Positions 24,948 to 34,463 are shown, counted from the first letter of the stretch. The stretch is 64,000 bases of DNA from JBKEDC01 sp047972995 (GCA_047972995.1 JBKEBD010000004.1:1-64000); one strand, 5' to 3'. The notes: generated from the sequence alone by a model not told the origin. Made by a program: numbers and translations.

Positions 24948-25592
24948 ATGAATATATATTCACGATTTATTATTGCCGACAACCAAGATCTCAGCCGAGC
25001 AGGACTTTCCTTCATCATAGCGCAAAACTATGCCGAAGCCGAGGTAAAATTGGTGTCCACCCCCGAAGAGCTTGAGCTGCAACTACAGCAAAATTCGGTA
25101 GTGGTGTTCGATCTTCATGCTTTTCCCTTTCAAAATCAAACTCAATTTGCGCAACTAAAAGCATCAGTTCCCCACTGCTCATGGATACTTTTCAGCAATC
25201 AATTGCCAGAAGGACTTATTCAAGAATTGAGCCAAGACCAGTCTCTCAGCATGGTGCTCAAAAGCAGTTCACAAGAAGAAATACGTTCAGCGCTGCAATG
25301 TGCCATACGAGGCACCCGCTTTTTGTGTCACGAGGTAACTAATTCACTACTATCATCGCGACAGCAAGCGCAAGCCAGCAGCTCGCTCACTAGCACCGAA
25401 CTGGAAGTGCTGAAACTTATCGCCTATGGCAAGTCGGTGAAAGAAATTGCTGCCTATCGGCATTCAAGCACACACACCATTAGCACCCACAAGAAAAATA
25501 TTTTCCGCAAACTTGGCATAAATAGCGTGCACGATGCCACAAAATATGCCCTCAAAGAAAATCTTATCGAAATGATGGAGTACTACATATAG
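24948..25592 (+). CDS. Orphan NarL/LuxR-type response regulator
   Basis: A 214-residue protein with an N-terminal receiver and a C-terminal LuxR helix-turn-helix (LTSTELEVLKLIAYGKSVKE, then STHTISTHKKNIFRKLGI). The receiver keeps Asp55 (VVVFDLHAF) and Asp11, but the second acidic residue is Asn12. The usual conserved lysine region reads MVLKSSS. The changed acidic pocket may weaken Mg-dependent phosphorylation. No histidine kinase is adjacent. It probably binds DNA as a dimer; targets are unknown. Confidence 0.88.
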   Translation: MNIYSRFIIADNQDLSRAGLSFIIAQNYAEAEVKLVSTPEELELQLQQNSVVVFDLHAFPFQNQTQFAQLKASVPHCSWILFSNQLPEGLIQELSQDQSLSMVLKSSSQEEIRSALQCAIRGTRFLCHEVTNSLLSSRQQAQASSSLTSTELEVLKLIAYGKSVKEIAAYRHSSTHTISTHKKNIFRKLGINSVHDATKYALKENLIEMMEYYI

Positions 25593-25619
25593 TATAACAA
25601 ACACATTGGTATGGTGTAA

Positions 25620-26624
25620 CTAAAGTCTGCCACTCAGCGAACTAATGATAAAGCTGAAATATTCTTGCTCTGTGTGCCATCGTGGTTTAGCCTGTTTTTC
25701 CAGCATTTTCCGCTGCTTGTGCAATCGTTTCAAATTGGCATAAAATGCACAATGAGCTTTCCACACGGCTTTAAACCCGGGGACATTGTGGCTGAATAAA
25801 AATTTCAATGCTGCTGCACCATCAAGTATCATACGAAGCAAAATAATGCCCCACAAACTATGCGATGGTGTATTTTTATAAAGCATGAACAAATTGTTTC
25901 TGAAATTTAAGAATAGCTTCTTCGGATTATCATACGACAAAGTACCCCCTCCCAAATGATAAACCATACTTTCCGGAAGACAAACCACCTCATGCCCTGC
26001 ATTTTTCAATCGCCAACATAAATCTATCTCCTCCATATGTGCCCAAAAGTGCTCGTCGAATCCTCCGTGTTGGTGAAAAAGCTCGGCACGAATGCACAAG
26101 CAAGCACCGCTAGCCCAGAATATATGCGCAATCTCATCGTATTGCCCCAAGTCTTTCTCTACTTCGTTTAGCACTCTCCCCCTGCAATAAGGATAGCCCA
26201 ATTTATCAAGCATTCCCCCTGCAGCACCACCATATTCAAAATACTCATTTCGTTTGTAGTCGCGAATTTTAGGCTGAATGGCCGCCACACGTTCATTGCA
26301 ATCTAAGCAATTTATTAACGGCTCTAACCAAAACTCCGCCACTTCCACATCTGAGTTCAACAGCACATAATAAGTGGCATCAATTTGCGTTAAAGCCTCA
26401 TTATATCCTTTGGCAAAACCATAATTTTCAGGCAAAACCAAAGTTTTAACTTCAGGAAACTGCTCCTCCATCACACGCATAGAAGCATCGGTAGAACAAT
26501 TATCTACCACGATCACTTCAACGCCCGGAAGATTGCTGTGCTGAATGACCGAGGGCAAGAATTGAGGCAACAAACGCTCTCCATTCCAATTCAGAATAAC
26601 CACTGCCAATTTAATCTTTTCCAT
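25620..26624 (-). CDS. Family 2 glycosyltransferase
   Basis: A 334-residue GT-A transferase. The N-terminus AVVILNWNG and EVIVVDNCSTDAS are the nucleotide-sugar site. NSDVEV is the DxD equivalent, and WASGACLCIRAELF plus WAHMEEIDLCWRLKNAGH carry the acceptor/base region. It resembles rhamnosyltransferase-like GT2 enzymes, but donor and acceptor cannot be read from the sequence. It is monocistronic, convergent with the response regulator, and not in a polysaccharide cluster. Confidence 0.9.
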   Translation of the reverse strand: MEKIKLAVVILNWNGERLLPQFLPSVIQHSNLPGVEVIVVDNCSTDASMRVMEEQFPEVKTLVLPENYGFAKGYNEALTQIDATYYVLLNSDVEVAEFWLEPLINCLDCNERVAAIQPKIRDYKRNEYFEYGGAAGGMLDKLGYPYCRGRVLNEVEKDLGQYDEIAHIFWASGACLCIRAELFHQHGGFDEHFWAHMEEIDLCWRLKNAGHEVVCLPESMVYHLGGGTLSYDNPKKLFLNFRNNLFMLYKNTPSHSLWGIILLRMILDGAAALKFLFSHNVPGFKAVWKAHCAFYANLKRLHKQRKMLEKQAKPRWHTEQEYFSFIISSLSGRL

Positions 26625-27186
26625 AGTCTGTTTTTTTTATCCCAGCCTGTTTTGCTTTCGTAAAGGTAAAGTTTAATTGGAAAAAAAGGCTCTAGCATCT
26701 CTATTGCCAAGCATTTTTAACAGGAAATAAGAGCCGTACATAAATTTAATACTAATATTCAAACAAAACCTCAGATTATTATTTTACACAAAAAAAGCAA
26801 ACATTTACACTATATAATGGTAGCATTACAAGCAAAATCACTTCATTTTAATTTCAATACATGGAAAGGCCACAGAATTTATTCAAAACAGACCTATTAG
26901 AATATAAGTTGAACTTATTGCACACGTAATATAAATTTATATACATATATACACCGTGATGAAATAATTCACATCTACTAAAAAATTACATATTGTCAAA
27001 ATGAAAAAAAAAACGAACAAGCAAACAGCTAATGGAAAACAAACACAGAAAAACATACTAAGACACAGAAAAACATATTTTTAATATCGAATACTAACAA
27101 GAAGCTTCTCATAAAAACATTATCGAAGCATGGGTAAGCATCATTGAAGCTAAAGCTACCCCAGAAGCACAGCCACCGTTTTAATT

Positions 27187-27294
27187 ATGAAGAAAGCAAC
27201 TATATTCTGTGCCATTGATATATTCAGCACACTTGAAGGTGCTGAAAGATGGCTACGCCAGCTAGAACAACTCATGAACAGAGCCAAACAATAG
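27187..27294 (+). CDS. Possible 35-residue small protein
   Basis: ATG AAG AAA opens a short frame with an amphipathic second half (LEGAERWLRQLEQLMNRAKQ). It directly follows another coding-like fragment without a start. No promoter or homologue is evident, so it could be the tail of a decayed gene or chance. Confidence 0.25.
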   Translation: MKKATIFCAIDIFSTLEGAERWLRQLEQLMNRAKQ

Positions 27295-27361
27295 ACTGCT
27301 ATCTCAGAAAGCAACTCACAAAATCAGTAAAGATTTCCATGAGTATCACACACAAAAGAAG

Positions 27362-27397
27362 CCCCGAAGAGTACAATCTGTATCCTCGGGGCTTTTA
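27362..27397. terminator. Terminator downstream of suhB
   Basis: GCCCCGA..GTAC / GTA..TCGGGGC hairpin with T-rich flanks on both strands, 20 bp beyond the suhB stop. Confidence 0.7.
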
Positions 27398-27414
27398 TCT
27401 GAATATATCGGCAA

Positions 27415-28203
27415 CTACAAAAACTCTTTTATTTTTGCCAAAAACGACGGAAAGTAAGCTCCCGAAGCAGCCACTATTTCCTCACCAAACAAATAATCAT
27501 TTCCTCCTTTAAAATCACTCACCATTCCGCCTGCTTCTTGCACTAACAAAACACCGGCTGCCACATCCCAAGCATGGAGGGCGTGCTCGAAAAATCCATC
27601 GAAACGACCGCAAGCCACATACGCTAAATCAACAGCAGCCGATCCCATGCGGCGCATTCCGCGCGTTTCAATCATGAAAAAACGCAAAAGCTGCAAATAC
27701 TTATCTAATCGAGAAAAATTATAATACGGAAATCCCGTGGCCAAAAGCACATCGATGTGATTGTCTGCTATTCCCACATTCATTCGCTCTCCATTCAAAT
27801 AAGCTCCTCCGTCTTTCCATGCCGAAAATAATTCATCGGCACCAATTTCATAAACCACACCCACTACAGGCTTCTGCTCAAAGGTCAGCGCTATCGACAC
27901 CGAGTGCGGATACAAACCATGAATAAAATTGGTGGTACCATCTAGCGGATCAATAATCCACTGATAAGCACTACTCCCCTGCTCCACCGTTTCTTCTTCA
28001 GTAATAAAAGTAGCCTCAGGCAAAATCTTCGACAAACCACCCACAAGCAATCGTTCGGTTTCCTGATCTACATAGGTAACCAAACTAGCCTTCCCTTTCA
28101 ACTTAATATCTTCCACCGACACTTTCGCTCGTTCGGCTCTAATGAATGCACCTGCTTGCTTGGCAAGCTCCGACACTCCTTGTGTTATTTGTTGTAAATT
28201 CAT
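27415..28203 (-). CDS. suhB: Inositol monophosphatase family protein
   Basis: A Mg-dependent phosphatase of the IMPase fold, 262 residues from ATG 28203 (MNLQQITQGV). An in-frame upstream start at 28275 is rejected because it adds a non-conserved segment over repeat DNA. Metal-binding motifs are EEET (Glu pair), WIIDPLDGTTNFIHG and the C-terminal HAWDVAAGVLLVQEAGG. Bacterial members act on inositol 1-phosphate and related sugar phosphates; some influence ribosome assembly. The exact substrate here is not known. Confidence 0.9.
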   Translation of the reverse strand: MNLQQITQGVSELAKQAGAFIRAERAKVSVEDIKLKGKASLVTYVDQETERLLVGGLSKILPEATFITEEETVEQGSSAYQWIIDPLDGTTNFIHGLYPHSVSIALTFEQKPVVGVVYEIGADELFSAWKDGGAYLNGERMNVGIADNHIDVLLATGFPYYNFSRLDKYLQLLRFFMIETRGMRRMGSAAVDLAYVACGRFDGFFEHALHAWDVAAGVLLVQEAGGMVSDFKGGNDYLFGEEIVAASGAYFPSFLAKIKEFL

Positions 28204-28303
28204 ATTTTGAGTTTTGAATACCCAAGTGACAAAAGCACATAAGCAACCTAACGGGTGAATAATTGAGCAGCCCACTTTGGTACTTCAATAGGTACTTAGG
28301 CTC
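28204..28303 (+). repeat. Degenerate CCTAACGG / ACTTAGG intergenic repeat, copy 1
   Basis: Contains CCTAACGG, GAATA and GGTACTTCAATAGGTACTTA, then GGCTCTT. Related words occur in the same order at 37216-37314 and partly at 35728-35750. Confidence 0.45.
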
Positions 28304-29227
28304 TTATTCTTCATGTTTTAGTTTCAGATTTTGGAATCCTTCGCCCAATATTTCGCGCACATCCATAACAGTAATGAAAGCATCGGGGGCAACATCGGAG
28401 ATAAAGCGCTCTAAAATTGCCACTTCTCGACGACTAATTACGGTGTAAATAATTTGTTTTTCATCGTCGGTGTAAAGCCCTTTACCATGAAAGACCGTCC
28501 CCCCACGCTCCAAATCGTCTAATATTTTTCGCTTAATTACTTCGTGCTGATTCGACACAATAAACAAAGCTTTATTGTAGGTTACCCCTTCCAAAGTAAC
28601 ATCGATAGCCTTTCCCGAAATATAGATAACCAACAGTGAGTAAAGTGGAATTTGCCAATCTTGAAAAGCAAACAGCCCAAAAAGCACAATTATAGAATCA
28701 ACATAGATAACCAATGTGCCGAGGGGAATATTGCTGTACTTTGCCCAAATCATTGCCACAATATCTGAACCACCCGATGTGGCACGCGACTTAAAAATAA
28801 GCCCTACGCCCACCCCAATGAGCACCGCCCCAAAAACGCACGAAAGCAGCACATCGCTCACCAAAGGAGTCAGAGGTTCAGGGCGCAAATAAGTAATGAC
28901 ATCCATAAAAATAGAGCTCAACACAAAGCCCACCACAGTTTTTATGCCAAATCGAGGTCCTAGCAATTTTATTCCAAGGATAGTAAGTGGAATATTCACC
29001 AACAGGTTGAAAACCCCAATGGGGAATCCCTCAGGAGCCCACGAGAAAACACCTTGCGTGAGGTAATGCACCACGATGCCAATGCCAAACAATCCGCCGG
29101 GCACAATTTTATACGGTGTAATAAAATACACATAACCAATCGCCATAATCAACGACCCCACCGTAATGTAAGTGTAATCTTGAAACCATCGGCGACTGAA
29201 CATTTTGTCTTTAGAAAGAAATCCCAT
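28304..29227 (-). CDS. YitT family membrane protein
   Basis: A 307-residue protein with five to six N-terminal helices (LIMAIGYVYFITPYKIVPGG, FKSRATSGGSDIVA) and a C-terminal cytosolic DUF2179 domain (GRGGT-like ERGGTVFHGKGLYT, VISRREVAILERFI). The family is widespread and uncharacterised. ATG 29227 gives MGFLSKDKMFSRRW; the upstream ATG at 29365 runs into the neighbouring gene and is unlikely. Confidence 0.88.
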   Translation of the reverse strand: MGFLSKDKMFSRRWFQDYTYITVGSLIMAIGYVYFITPYKIVPGGLFGIGIVVHYLTQGVFSWAPEGFPIGVFNLLVNIPLTILGIKLLGPRFGIKTVVGFVLSSIFMDVITYLRPEPLTPLVSDVLLSCVFGAVLIGVGVGLIFKSRATSGGSDIVAMIWAKYSNIPLGTLVIYVDSIIVLFGLFAFQDWQIPLYSLLVIYISGKAIDVTLEGVTYNKALFIVSNQHEVIKRKILDDLERGGTVFHGKGLYTDDEKQIIYTVISRREVAILERFISDVAPDAFITVMDVREILGEGFQNLKLKHEE

Positions 29228-29340
29228 TTTATTTATCGTTTTTTTTGTAAAGAGGAGATGCGCTGTACATAAAGCTATCGCTCTCTTCTTCCTACTAAAA
29301 AGAACACCACTGTCCGAATGGGCAGTGGTACAATTATATT

Positions 29341-30789
29341 TTATTTTGAAAAAACTGTCACCCAATCAACTTGAAGTTGGTGCGGTGTTTTCGGCTTATC
29401 ATCGGTAACAATGGTTCGCAGATTCAAAAATAGGTCTTCATCGGGCAAATCTATTTTCACCTCTAGCAATTGATGATTGTTTACCCACCAAGTAACTCTG
29501 CTTTCACTCCATTCTACTTTGAAGATATAATATTTTCCTTGACGCAATCCCTTAATCGACTCTGCAATAACCTCAGATCCTTTCTGATATCCTACTTGTG
29601 TGCGCACACCCATTTCCAACACATTTAGGCGGAAACTATAGTCGTCATTAGCTAGATAGAACAAATCGACTAATTTCTTTGTCGAATAATATTTTACTTT
29701 TGTTTCTATAACCCCTTGTTTCACACGAATAGGCTGCTTGTGCGAAACGGCACCCGAGCTATAGTTGAAAACACTAGGCACAAAACCCAATTTGTTTATC
29801 CACACAAAAGCTTCAGTTTCTTGTTTTTCCGTGTTTATGCACAAGGTTTCATGGTCGTGTTTTGCATTTTTACCTTGTGTATATCCTTGCTTGTCCGACT
29901 CATGCGAAAATGCAAATCCTGCGTGTTTAGCAGCATAAGAACTCATGTGGTGCCAATTCTCTTCTTGAAGTGTAGCACCTTTAAATTCTTCGTGGAAAAG
30001 CACATTATATTGCGAGAAGAATTTAAAATATGGATCTTCTCTAAACTTAATATAATCGGCATATTTTGCGTCGGAACTCATCTTTTCATGCTTTTTCAAT
30101 CGAGTATATTCAGGTGTAGTTTCCCAACGGTTTGGATTTTCCAAAAAGGCACGCTTTTCTTTAAAAGCTTCCGCTTGAATTTCTCGTCTTAGCGCTTCTA
30201 CTTTCACCCGATCTGTTGAATTTACGTGTTCTTTATAACTGCCGTAATCTTTAGATTTCAGGTAAGACTGCCAGAATTTCACATCGTCAGTATTCAACAT
30301 TTCCTCATAAAGACGGTATTTCTGATATGCCTTTGAGTCTTCCCAAACCAACGATTCATTTCCATTGGCTTTTTTATCTTCAAATACTTTTTTATCGTGC
30401 TGAAACTCTTTATCTACATACTCTTTTGAAAGCTTAAACTCTTTAATCAAGTAGCTTGAATCTAGCTCTTTGAAGCGTTTAAAATCTTCCGACTCCACCA
30501 CTTTATAATAAGAAGCTAACTTTCCACTCGTGCTCAATCTTTCATACTCACTCACTTTCTCCTGCTCTGCACTTCCCTTATATTTCAGCGCGTTAATGCT
30601 AGCTTTCCTTTGGGCAAACTCGTCCGAATGCACCTCTTCTTCTAGTTTCAAAAAGTGGGCGAATTCGTCGGTTTCTTTCAACTGCTGAAATTGCTGATAG
30701 CATTCCCACATTTCACGGCGCTGACGATCAATTTTTTTCGTACGCTTCATACCGCCGAAACGATCGAGAAAGTATAACTTTAATGACAT
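29341..30789 (-). CDS. Helical-repeat protein with C-terminal GH16/lectin-like domain
   Basis: A 482-residue cytosolic-looking protein without a signal peptide. Residues 25-290 hold at least four diverged repeats of about 35-50 residues with the pattern Y.RL..E....D...Y....S.DF..F, e.g. YERLSTSGKLASYYKVVES, YRLYEEMLNTDDVKFWQSY and YTRLKKHEKMSSDAKYADYI. Residues 290-482 resemble a concanavalin-like beta sandwich (VIETKVKYYSTKKLVDLFYL, YYIFKVEWSESRVTWWVNN, LQVDWVTVF). The GH16 ExDxE catalytic signature is not seen, so a binding rather than hydrolytic role is likely. The function is unknown. Confidence 0.65.
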   Translation of the reverse strand: MSLKLYFLDRFGGMKRTKKIDRQRREMWECYQQFQQLKETDEFAHFLKLEEEVHSDEFAQRKASINALKYKGSAEQEKVSEYERLSTSGKLASYYKVVESEDFKRFKELDSSYLIKEFKLSKEYVDKEFQHDKKVFEDKKANGNESLVWEDSKAYQKYRLYEEMLNTDDVKFWQSYLKSKDYGSYKEHVNSTDRVKVEALRREIQAEAFKEKRAFLENPNRWETTPEYTRLKKHEKMSSDAKYADYIKFREDPYFKFFSQYNVLFHEEFKGATLQEENWHHMSSYAAKHAGFAFSHESDKQGYTQGKNAKHDHETLCINTEKQETEAFVWINKLGFVPSVFNYSSGAVSHKQPIRVKQGVIETKVKYYSTKKLVDLFYLANDDYSFRLNVLEMGVRTQVGYQKGSEVIAESIKGLRQGKYYIFKVEWSESRVTWWVNNHQLLEVKIDLPDEDLFLNLRTIVTDDKPKTPHQLQVDWVTVFSK

Positions 30790-30954
30790 AAGTATTACAA
30801 TATTATATATGGCGGCTAAATTAGCAATTTTAAATGAATTTCACATATAATCGAAAAAAACAAGTATCCAAATCAAACTTAAGATTAAATGCCCTTTGCT
30901 TCTCCGCCATTATCACCAATAGTTCGCAAGCACTTATGCCCTCAACACCTAAAA

Positions 30955-30994
30955 GCAAGAGGACAACCTAGAATCAGGATGCCCTCTTGTGTGC
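30955..30994 (-). terminator. Terminator of the acyl-CoA ligase gene
   Basis: GCAAGAGG / CCTCTTGT hairpin with an inner CCT..AGG pair, directly after the reverse-strand stop at 30995. The reverse strand ends in GCTTTT. Confidence 0.6.
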
Positions 30995-32884
30995 TTATTT
31001 CTTTTTACGCAAAATATTTAGCCTCTTCATTTCATTCAAATCGAAACGAACAGGTATTTTTGCTAAGAAACCTGTTGATAGTTTTGCTTCTTCACTTTCC
31101 AAAGCGTAAATTTCGTTTATAATTTCTTCATATTTATCGCTCACTTGCTTTCGGCGAAGCTTTAGCGTGGGCGACAATTCTCCACTTTGCGAACTCCATT
31201 CATCGGCTACCAAGCGAATACGCTTAATTTGCTCGTGTTGCCCCAACGTTTCATTGGTAGCACGCACTTCTTGTTTGATTCGCTCAATTACATCTTTATT
31301 TTCAATTAGCTCTCGATTGTTTCGGTAGCGGATTTTGTACCGCGAGCACCAATCGTGCAGGTAATCGTAGTTAGGCGAAATAATAGCCGAAGCAAACTTC
31401 TGATTCTCGCCAATAACCATGACTTGCTCAATGAAAAATGATTCTTTCAATCGGTTTTCAATCATTTGTGGCGCTATATACTTACCTCCCGACATTTTAA
31501 AAATTTCTTTCTTTCGGTCGGTAATCTTCAAATATTTGTCATCTACAAATGTGCCGATATCTCCGGTGTGCAACCAACCATCCGGCTCGATGACGTCGGC
31601 TGTAAGCTTTGGTTCTTTATAATAACCGAGCATGACATGAGGTCCACGAGTAAGAATTTCGCCATCATCGGCAATCTTCACCTCTGTACCTTCAAGCACA
31701 GGTCCAACAGTACCTATGCACATTTCCTTCGTACTAAGAAAGTTAACCGCAATAACTGGTGCACTCTCGGTCATGCCATATCCCTCCATAATGGGGATTC
31801 CTGCCATGCTGAGCACTCTAGAGATTCGGGGTTGCAAAGCTGCTCCACCCGACACAATAAGCTGCAAGTTTCCACCCAAAGCTTCGCGCCATTTCGAATA
31901 CACTAATTTATCGAACAACCTGCGCCTGCCCTCTACTAGTGGATTAAACTTTTTATTGAATTCGAAGTGCGAGCACAAATTAATTGCAGAAAAATAAATG
32001 CGCTTTTTAATTCCCACAAGGTCTTTTCCTTTCGAAATGAAACCATCGTAAATGCGTTCTAATAATCGCGGTACGCAATTGAACACATGGGGTTGCACCT
32101 CTCGAATGGCCGATGTAATATGTCCCATGTTTAACACATAATACACGCCTATGCCATTATATTGAAAATGATAATTCATTGAACGCTCATAGACATGACA
32201 CAGCGGCAAAAAGCTCAATGCTCGGTGTTCTTCACCCAAGTTATGCGCTTTTGAATGTACCTTGAAGTTACTCACTAAATTCTCATGCGAAAGCATTACC
32301 CCTTTGGGCTGCCCCGTAGTGCCCGAGGTATAAATTAGCGTAACCATATCGCTCGGCTGAATCGATTCTTTCAGCCTATTCAAATGTTCTTTATTTTCGG
32401 CACTCGCATTTCTACCTAGTTCGAGCAAAACCGAGAAGTGTTTGCATCCTTCCACTTCATCGAAAGTATATAAATCTTGAACTAGTTCTGCTTCTTGCAC
32501 CAAAGGCTGCAACGTGTTAACCAACTTCTTGTCGCCTGCCACAATCATGCGCACTTCGGCATGATTCAAAATATATCGATATTCTTCTCCTCCAATGGTG
32601 GGATAAATAGGCACGTGTACTAAACCAGCCATAGCTAGTCCCATATCTACAAAATTCCATTCCGGACGGTTACCAGTAACCGTTGCTATTTTATCTCCCG
32701 GTTTAAAACCTAGCTCTAACATGGCCAACGCAAAAGCGTGTGCGTTGTCGTAATATTCTTGTGTTGAATAGGTGTACCAGTCTTTAGCGCACTTACCCCC
32801 CAAGGCATCCTCCCGTTGAAATTTCGACATTAACCTGTCGAGCAAATCAAAGGTACGTGTAACTTCTACTGTCATATTTTTCAT
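30995..32884 (-). CDS. Long-chain acyl-CoA synthetase (AMP-forming)
   Basis: Activates fatty acids to acyl-CoA via an acyl-AMP, acting at the inner face of the membrane. About 629 residues. The AMP-binding P-loop is YTSGTTGQPKGVMLSHENL, with EGYGMTES, the GWLHTGD motif, and TDRKKEIFKMSGGKYIAP as the hinge and A10-region. It belongs to the long-chain (FadD15-like) branch. ATG 32884 is chosen; another ATG lies at 32875 and a TTG at 32893. A reverse TATATTTG box lies at 32929-32936. Confidence 0.92.
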   Translation of the reverse strand: MKNMTVEVTRTFDLLDRLMSKFQREDALGGKCAKDWYTYSTQEYYDNAHAFALAMLELGFKPGDKIATVTGNRPEWNFVDMGLAMAGLVHVPIYPTIGGEEYRYILNHAEVRMIVAGDKKLVNTLQPLVQEAELVQDLYTFDEVEGCKHFSVLLELGRNASAENKEHLNRLKESIQPSDMVTLIYTSGTTGQPKGVMLSHENLVSNFKVHSKAHNLGEEHRALSFLPLCHVYERSMNYHFQYNGIGVYYVLNMGHITSAIREVQPHVFNCVPRLLERIYDGFISKGKDLVGIKKRIYFSAINLCSHFEFNKKFNPLVEGRRRLFDKLVYSKWREALGGNLQLIVSGGAALQPRISRVLSMAGIPIMEGYGMTESAPVIAVNFLSTKEMCIGTVGPVLEGTEVKIADDGEILTRGPHVMLGYYKEPKLTADVIEPDGWLHTGDIGTFVDDKYLKITDRKKEIFKMSGGKYIAPQMIENRLKESFFIEQVMVIGENQKFASAIISPNYDYLHDWCSRYKIRYRNNRELIENKDVIERIKQEVRATNETLGQHEQIKRIRLVADEWSSQSGELSPTLKLRRKQVSDKYEEIINEIYALESEEAKLSTGFLAKIPVRFDLNEMKRLNILRKKK

Positions 32885-32928
32885 TCTAATCAAACTAATT
32901 TTTCTATTATCTCGTTGTGATTAAGACG

Positions 32929-32936
32929 CAAATATA
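32929..32936 (-). promoter_or_regulatory. -7 box of the acyl-CoA ligase gene
   Basis: TATATTTG on the reverse strand, 45 bp from ATG 32884. Confidence 0.5.
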
Positions 32937-33035
32937 AAATAAGAGAGGAATGCTTAGATAAAAAACATCATTTTAGCGCAACAAAAGTTGCATCTTTTAA
33001 TGTTTTTATAATCATTTGGACTTTGTTTAAGCAAA

Positions 33036-33068
33036 AAGCCCTGCTGCCAAATGGCAACAGGGCTTTGC
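33036..33068 (-). terminator. dapL terminator
   Basis: AAGCCCTG.TGCC / GGCA.CAGGGCTT hairpin flanked by A-rich and T-rich runs, 25 bp beyond the dapL stop. Confidence 0.8.
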
Positions 33069-33089
33069 TATTTTATGAGGCTTTTAAGA

Positions 33090-34319
33090 CTAGCCAAGGT
33101 TTTTAATACGCTCCATCGCTTCGATGGTTTTCTCACGGTCGGCAAATGCTGAGAAACGGAAATAACCTTCTCCTGCGGGACCGAAACCCGAACCGGGAGT
33201 ACCTACCACATTAGCTTCTTGCAAACATTTGTCGAAGAAATCCCACGAGCTCATGCCGTTTTTAGTTTTCACCCAAATGTAAGGTGCATTTACACCGCCA
33301 AATACGCTATAACCAGCTGCAGCAAGGCTTTCACGCATAATGCGCGCGTTTTCCATGTAGTAATCTACCACTGCTTCCACTTCTTTTTGTCCTTCTTCAG
33401 AGTAAACTGCCGCTGCCGCTTTTTGAACAGGATAAGAAACACCGTTGAATTTTGTGGTGTGACGACGCATCCACAAGGCTTTCACCGAGTGAGCATTGCC
33501 TGCCTTATCATAAGCTTTCAAAGCTTCTGGAATTACAATAAATGCACAACGAGTACCTGTGAAACCTGCTGTTTTCGAGAACGAACGGAACTCGATAGCT
33601 ACTTCTTCAGCACCTTCAATTTCATAAATTGAACGAGGCACACCTGCTTCTGTAATAAATGCTTCGTAAGCTGCATCGTACAAGATGATTGATTTATTTT
33701 CGCGTGCATAGTTCACCCATTTTGTTAGGGTTTCTTTGCTTGCCACGGTTCCTGTTGGGTTGTTTGGGAAACAAAGGAAAATAAGGTCTGGACGCTCGGT
33801 TGGCAATTCCGGAGTGAATCCGTTTTCTTCAGTACAAGGCATATAAATAATACCCGAATAATAGCCATTGGCTGCACATTCGCCTGTTTTACCACTCATT
33901 ACAGTAGTGTCGGCATATACAGGATATACGGGGTCGCAAATTGCAATTTTATTGTCGGCACCAAAGATTTCTTGAATGTTTCCACAGTCGCACTTTGAAC
34001 CGTCAGACACGATAATGTCGCTCGCTTTCACGTTTACACCATTATTTTGATATGCTCCTTTAGCGATGGCTTCGCGCAAGAAATCATAACCTTGTTCCGG
34101 ACCATAGCCATGGAAATTTTCAGCACTACCCATATCTTCCACACCTTGGTGGAATGCTTTTAAGATAGTTGGTGCTAACGGTTGAGTTACATCACCAATA
34201 CCCATTTTAATGATTTTTTTATCAGGATTAGCCGCTGCAAATTCAGACACACGACGACCAATTTCTGGGAACAAATACCCAGCTTTCAACTTCAAATAGT
34301 TTTCGTTAATTAAAGCCAT
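33090..34319 (-). CDS. dapL: LL-diaminopimelate aminotransferase
   Basis: Converts tetrahydrodipicolinate directly to LL-diaminopimelate with glutamate, the short route to lysine and meso-DAP. It is a class I PLP aminotransferase of 409 residues. The Schiff-base lysine lies in SFSKTAGFTGTRCAF. SDGSKCDCGNIQEIFG and NNPTGTV are DapL hallmarks, and the N-terminus MALINENYLKLKAGYLFPEI is diagnostic. It is monocistronic here, with dapF not adjacent. A reverse TATATTTG box (34390-34397) gives a leader of about 65 nt. Confidence 0.96.
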   Translation of the reverse strand: MALINENYLKLKAGYLFPEIGRRVSEFAAANPDKKIIKMGIGDVTQPLAPTILKAFHQGVEDMGSAENFHGYGPEQGYDFLREAIAKGAYQNNGVNVKASDIIVSDGSKCDCGNIQEIFGADNKIAICDPVYPVYADTTVMSGKTGECAANGYYSGIIYMPCTEENGFTPELPTERPDLIFLCFPNNPTGTVASKETLTKWVNYARENKSIILYDAAYEAFITEAGVPRSIYEIEGAEEVAIEFRSFSKTAGFTGTRCAFIVIPEALKAYDKAGNAHSVKALWMRRHTTKFNGVSYPVQKAAAAVYSEEGQKEVEAVVDYYMENARIMRESLAAAGYSVFGGVNAPYIWVKTKNGMSSWDFFDKCLQEANVVGTPGSGFGPAGEGYFRFSAFADREKTIEAMERIKNLG

Positions 34320-34389
34320 TATCGATTTTTTAAATATTATTTCTTTTCTAGGATATCACATAGCAGATATCAGTTTCTTAAAATCAACG

Positions 34390-34397
34390 CAAATATA
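34390..34397 (-). promoter_or_regulatory. -7 box of dapL
   Basis: TATATTTG on the reverse strand, 71 bp upstream of the dapL ATG. Confidence 0.45.
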
Positions 34398-34429
34398 AGG
34401 CTATTTATGGATTGCACCTATTTTATGTG

Positions 34430-34437
34430 TAAATTTG
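34430..34437 (+). promoter_or_regulatory. -7 box of the CLC gene
   Basis: TAAATTTG, 27 bp before ATG 34464. TTG at 34412-34414 is 15 bp upstream, shorter than ideal. Confidence 0.45.
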
Positions 34438-34463
34438 CACCAAAGCAAACCATTCAAACGCCC

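Larger units (their letters stand above)
26625..27414. other. AT-rich gap upstream of the GT2 gene
   Basis: Mostly unstructured AT-rich DNA. It contains a direct repeat of ACACAGAAAAACATA (about 27043 and 27063), a fragmentary open frame ending at 27184, a 35-codon frame (27187-27294) and the suhB terminator (27362-27397). Confidence 0.5.

Noticed and set aside
27249..27512. 87-codon frame overlapping the suhB 3' end
   Set aside because: It crosses the suhB terminator and is antisense to a well-supported gene.
34390..34463. Fluoride riboswitch upstream of the CLC gene
   Set aside because: The leader is only about 25 nt from the proposed TSS and lacks the conserved crcB-motif elements.
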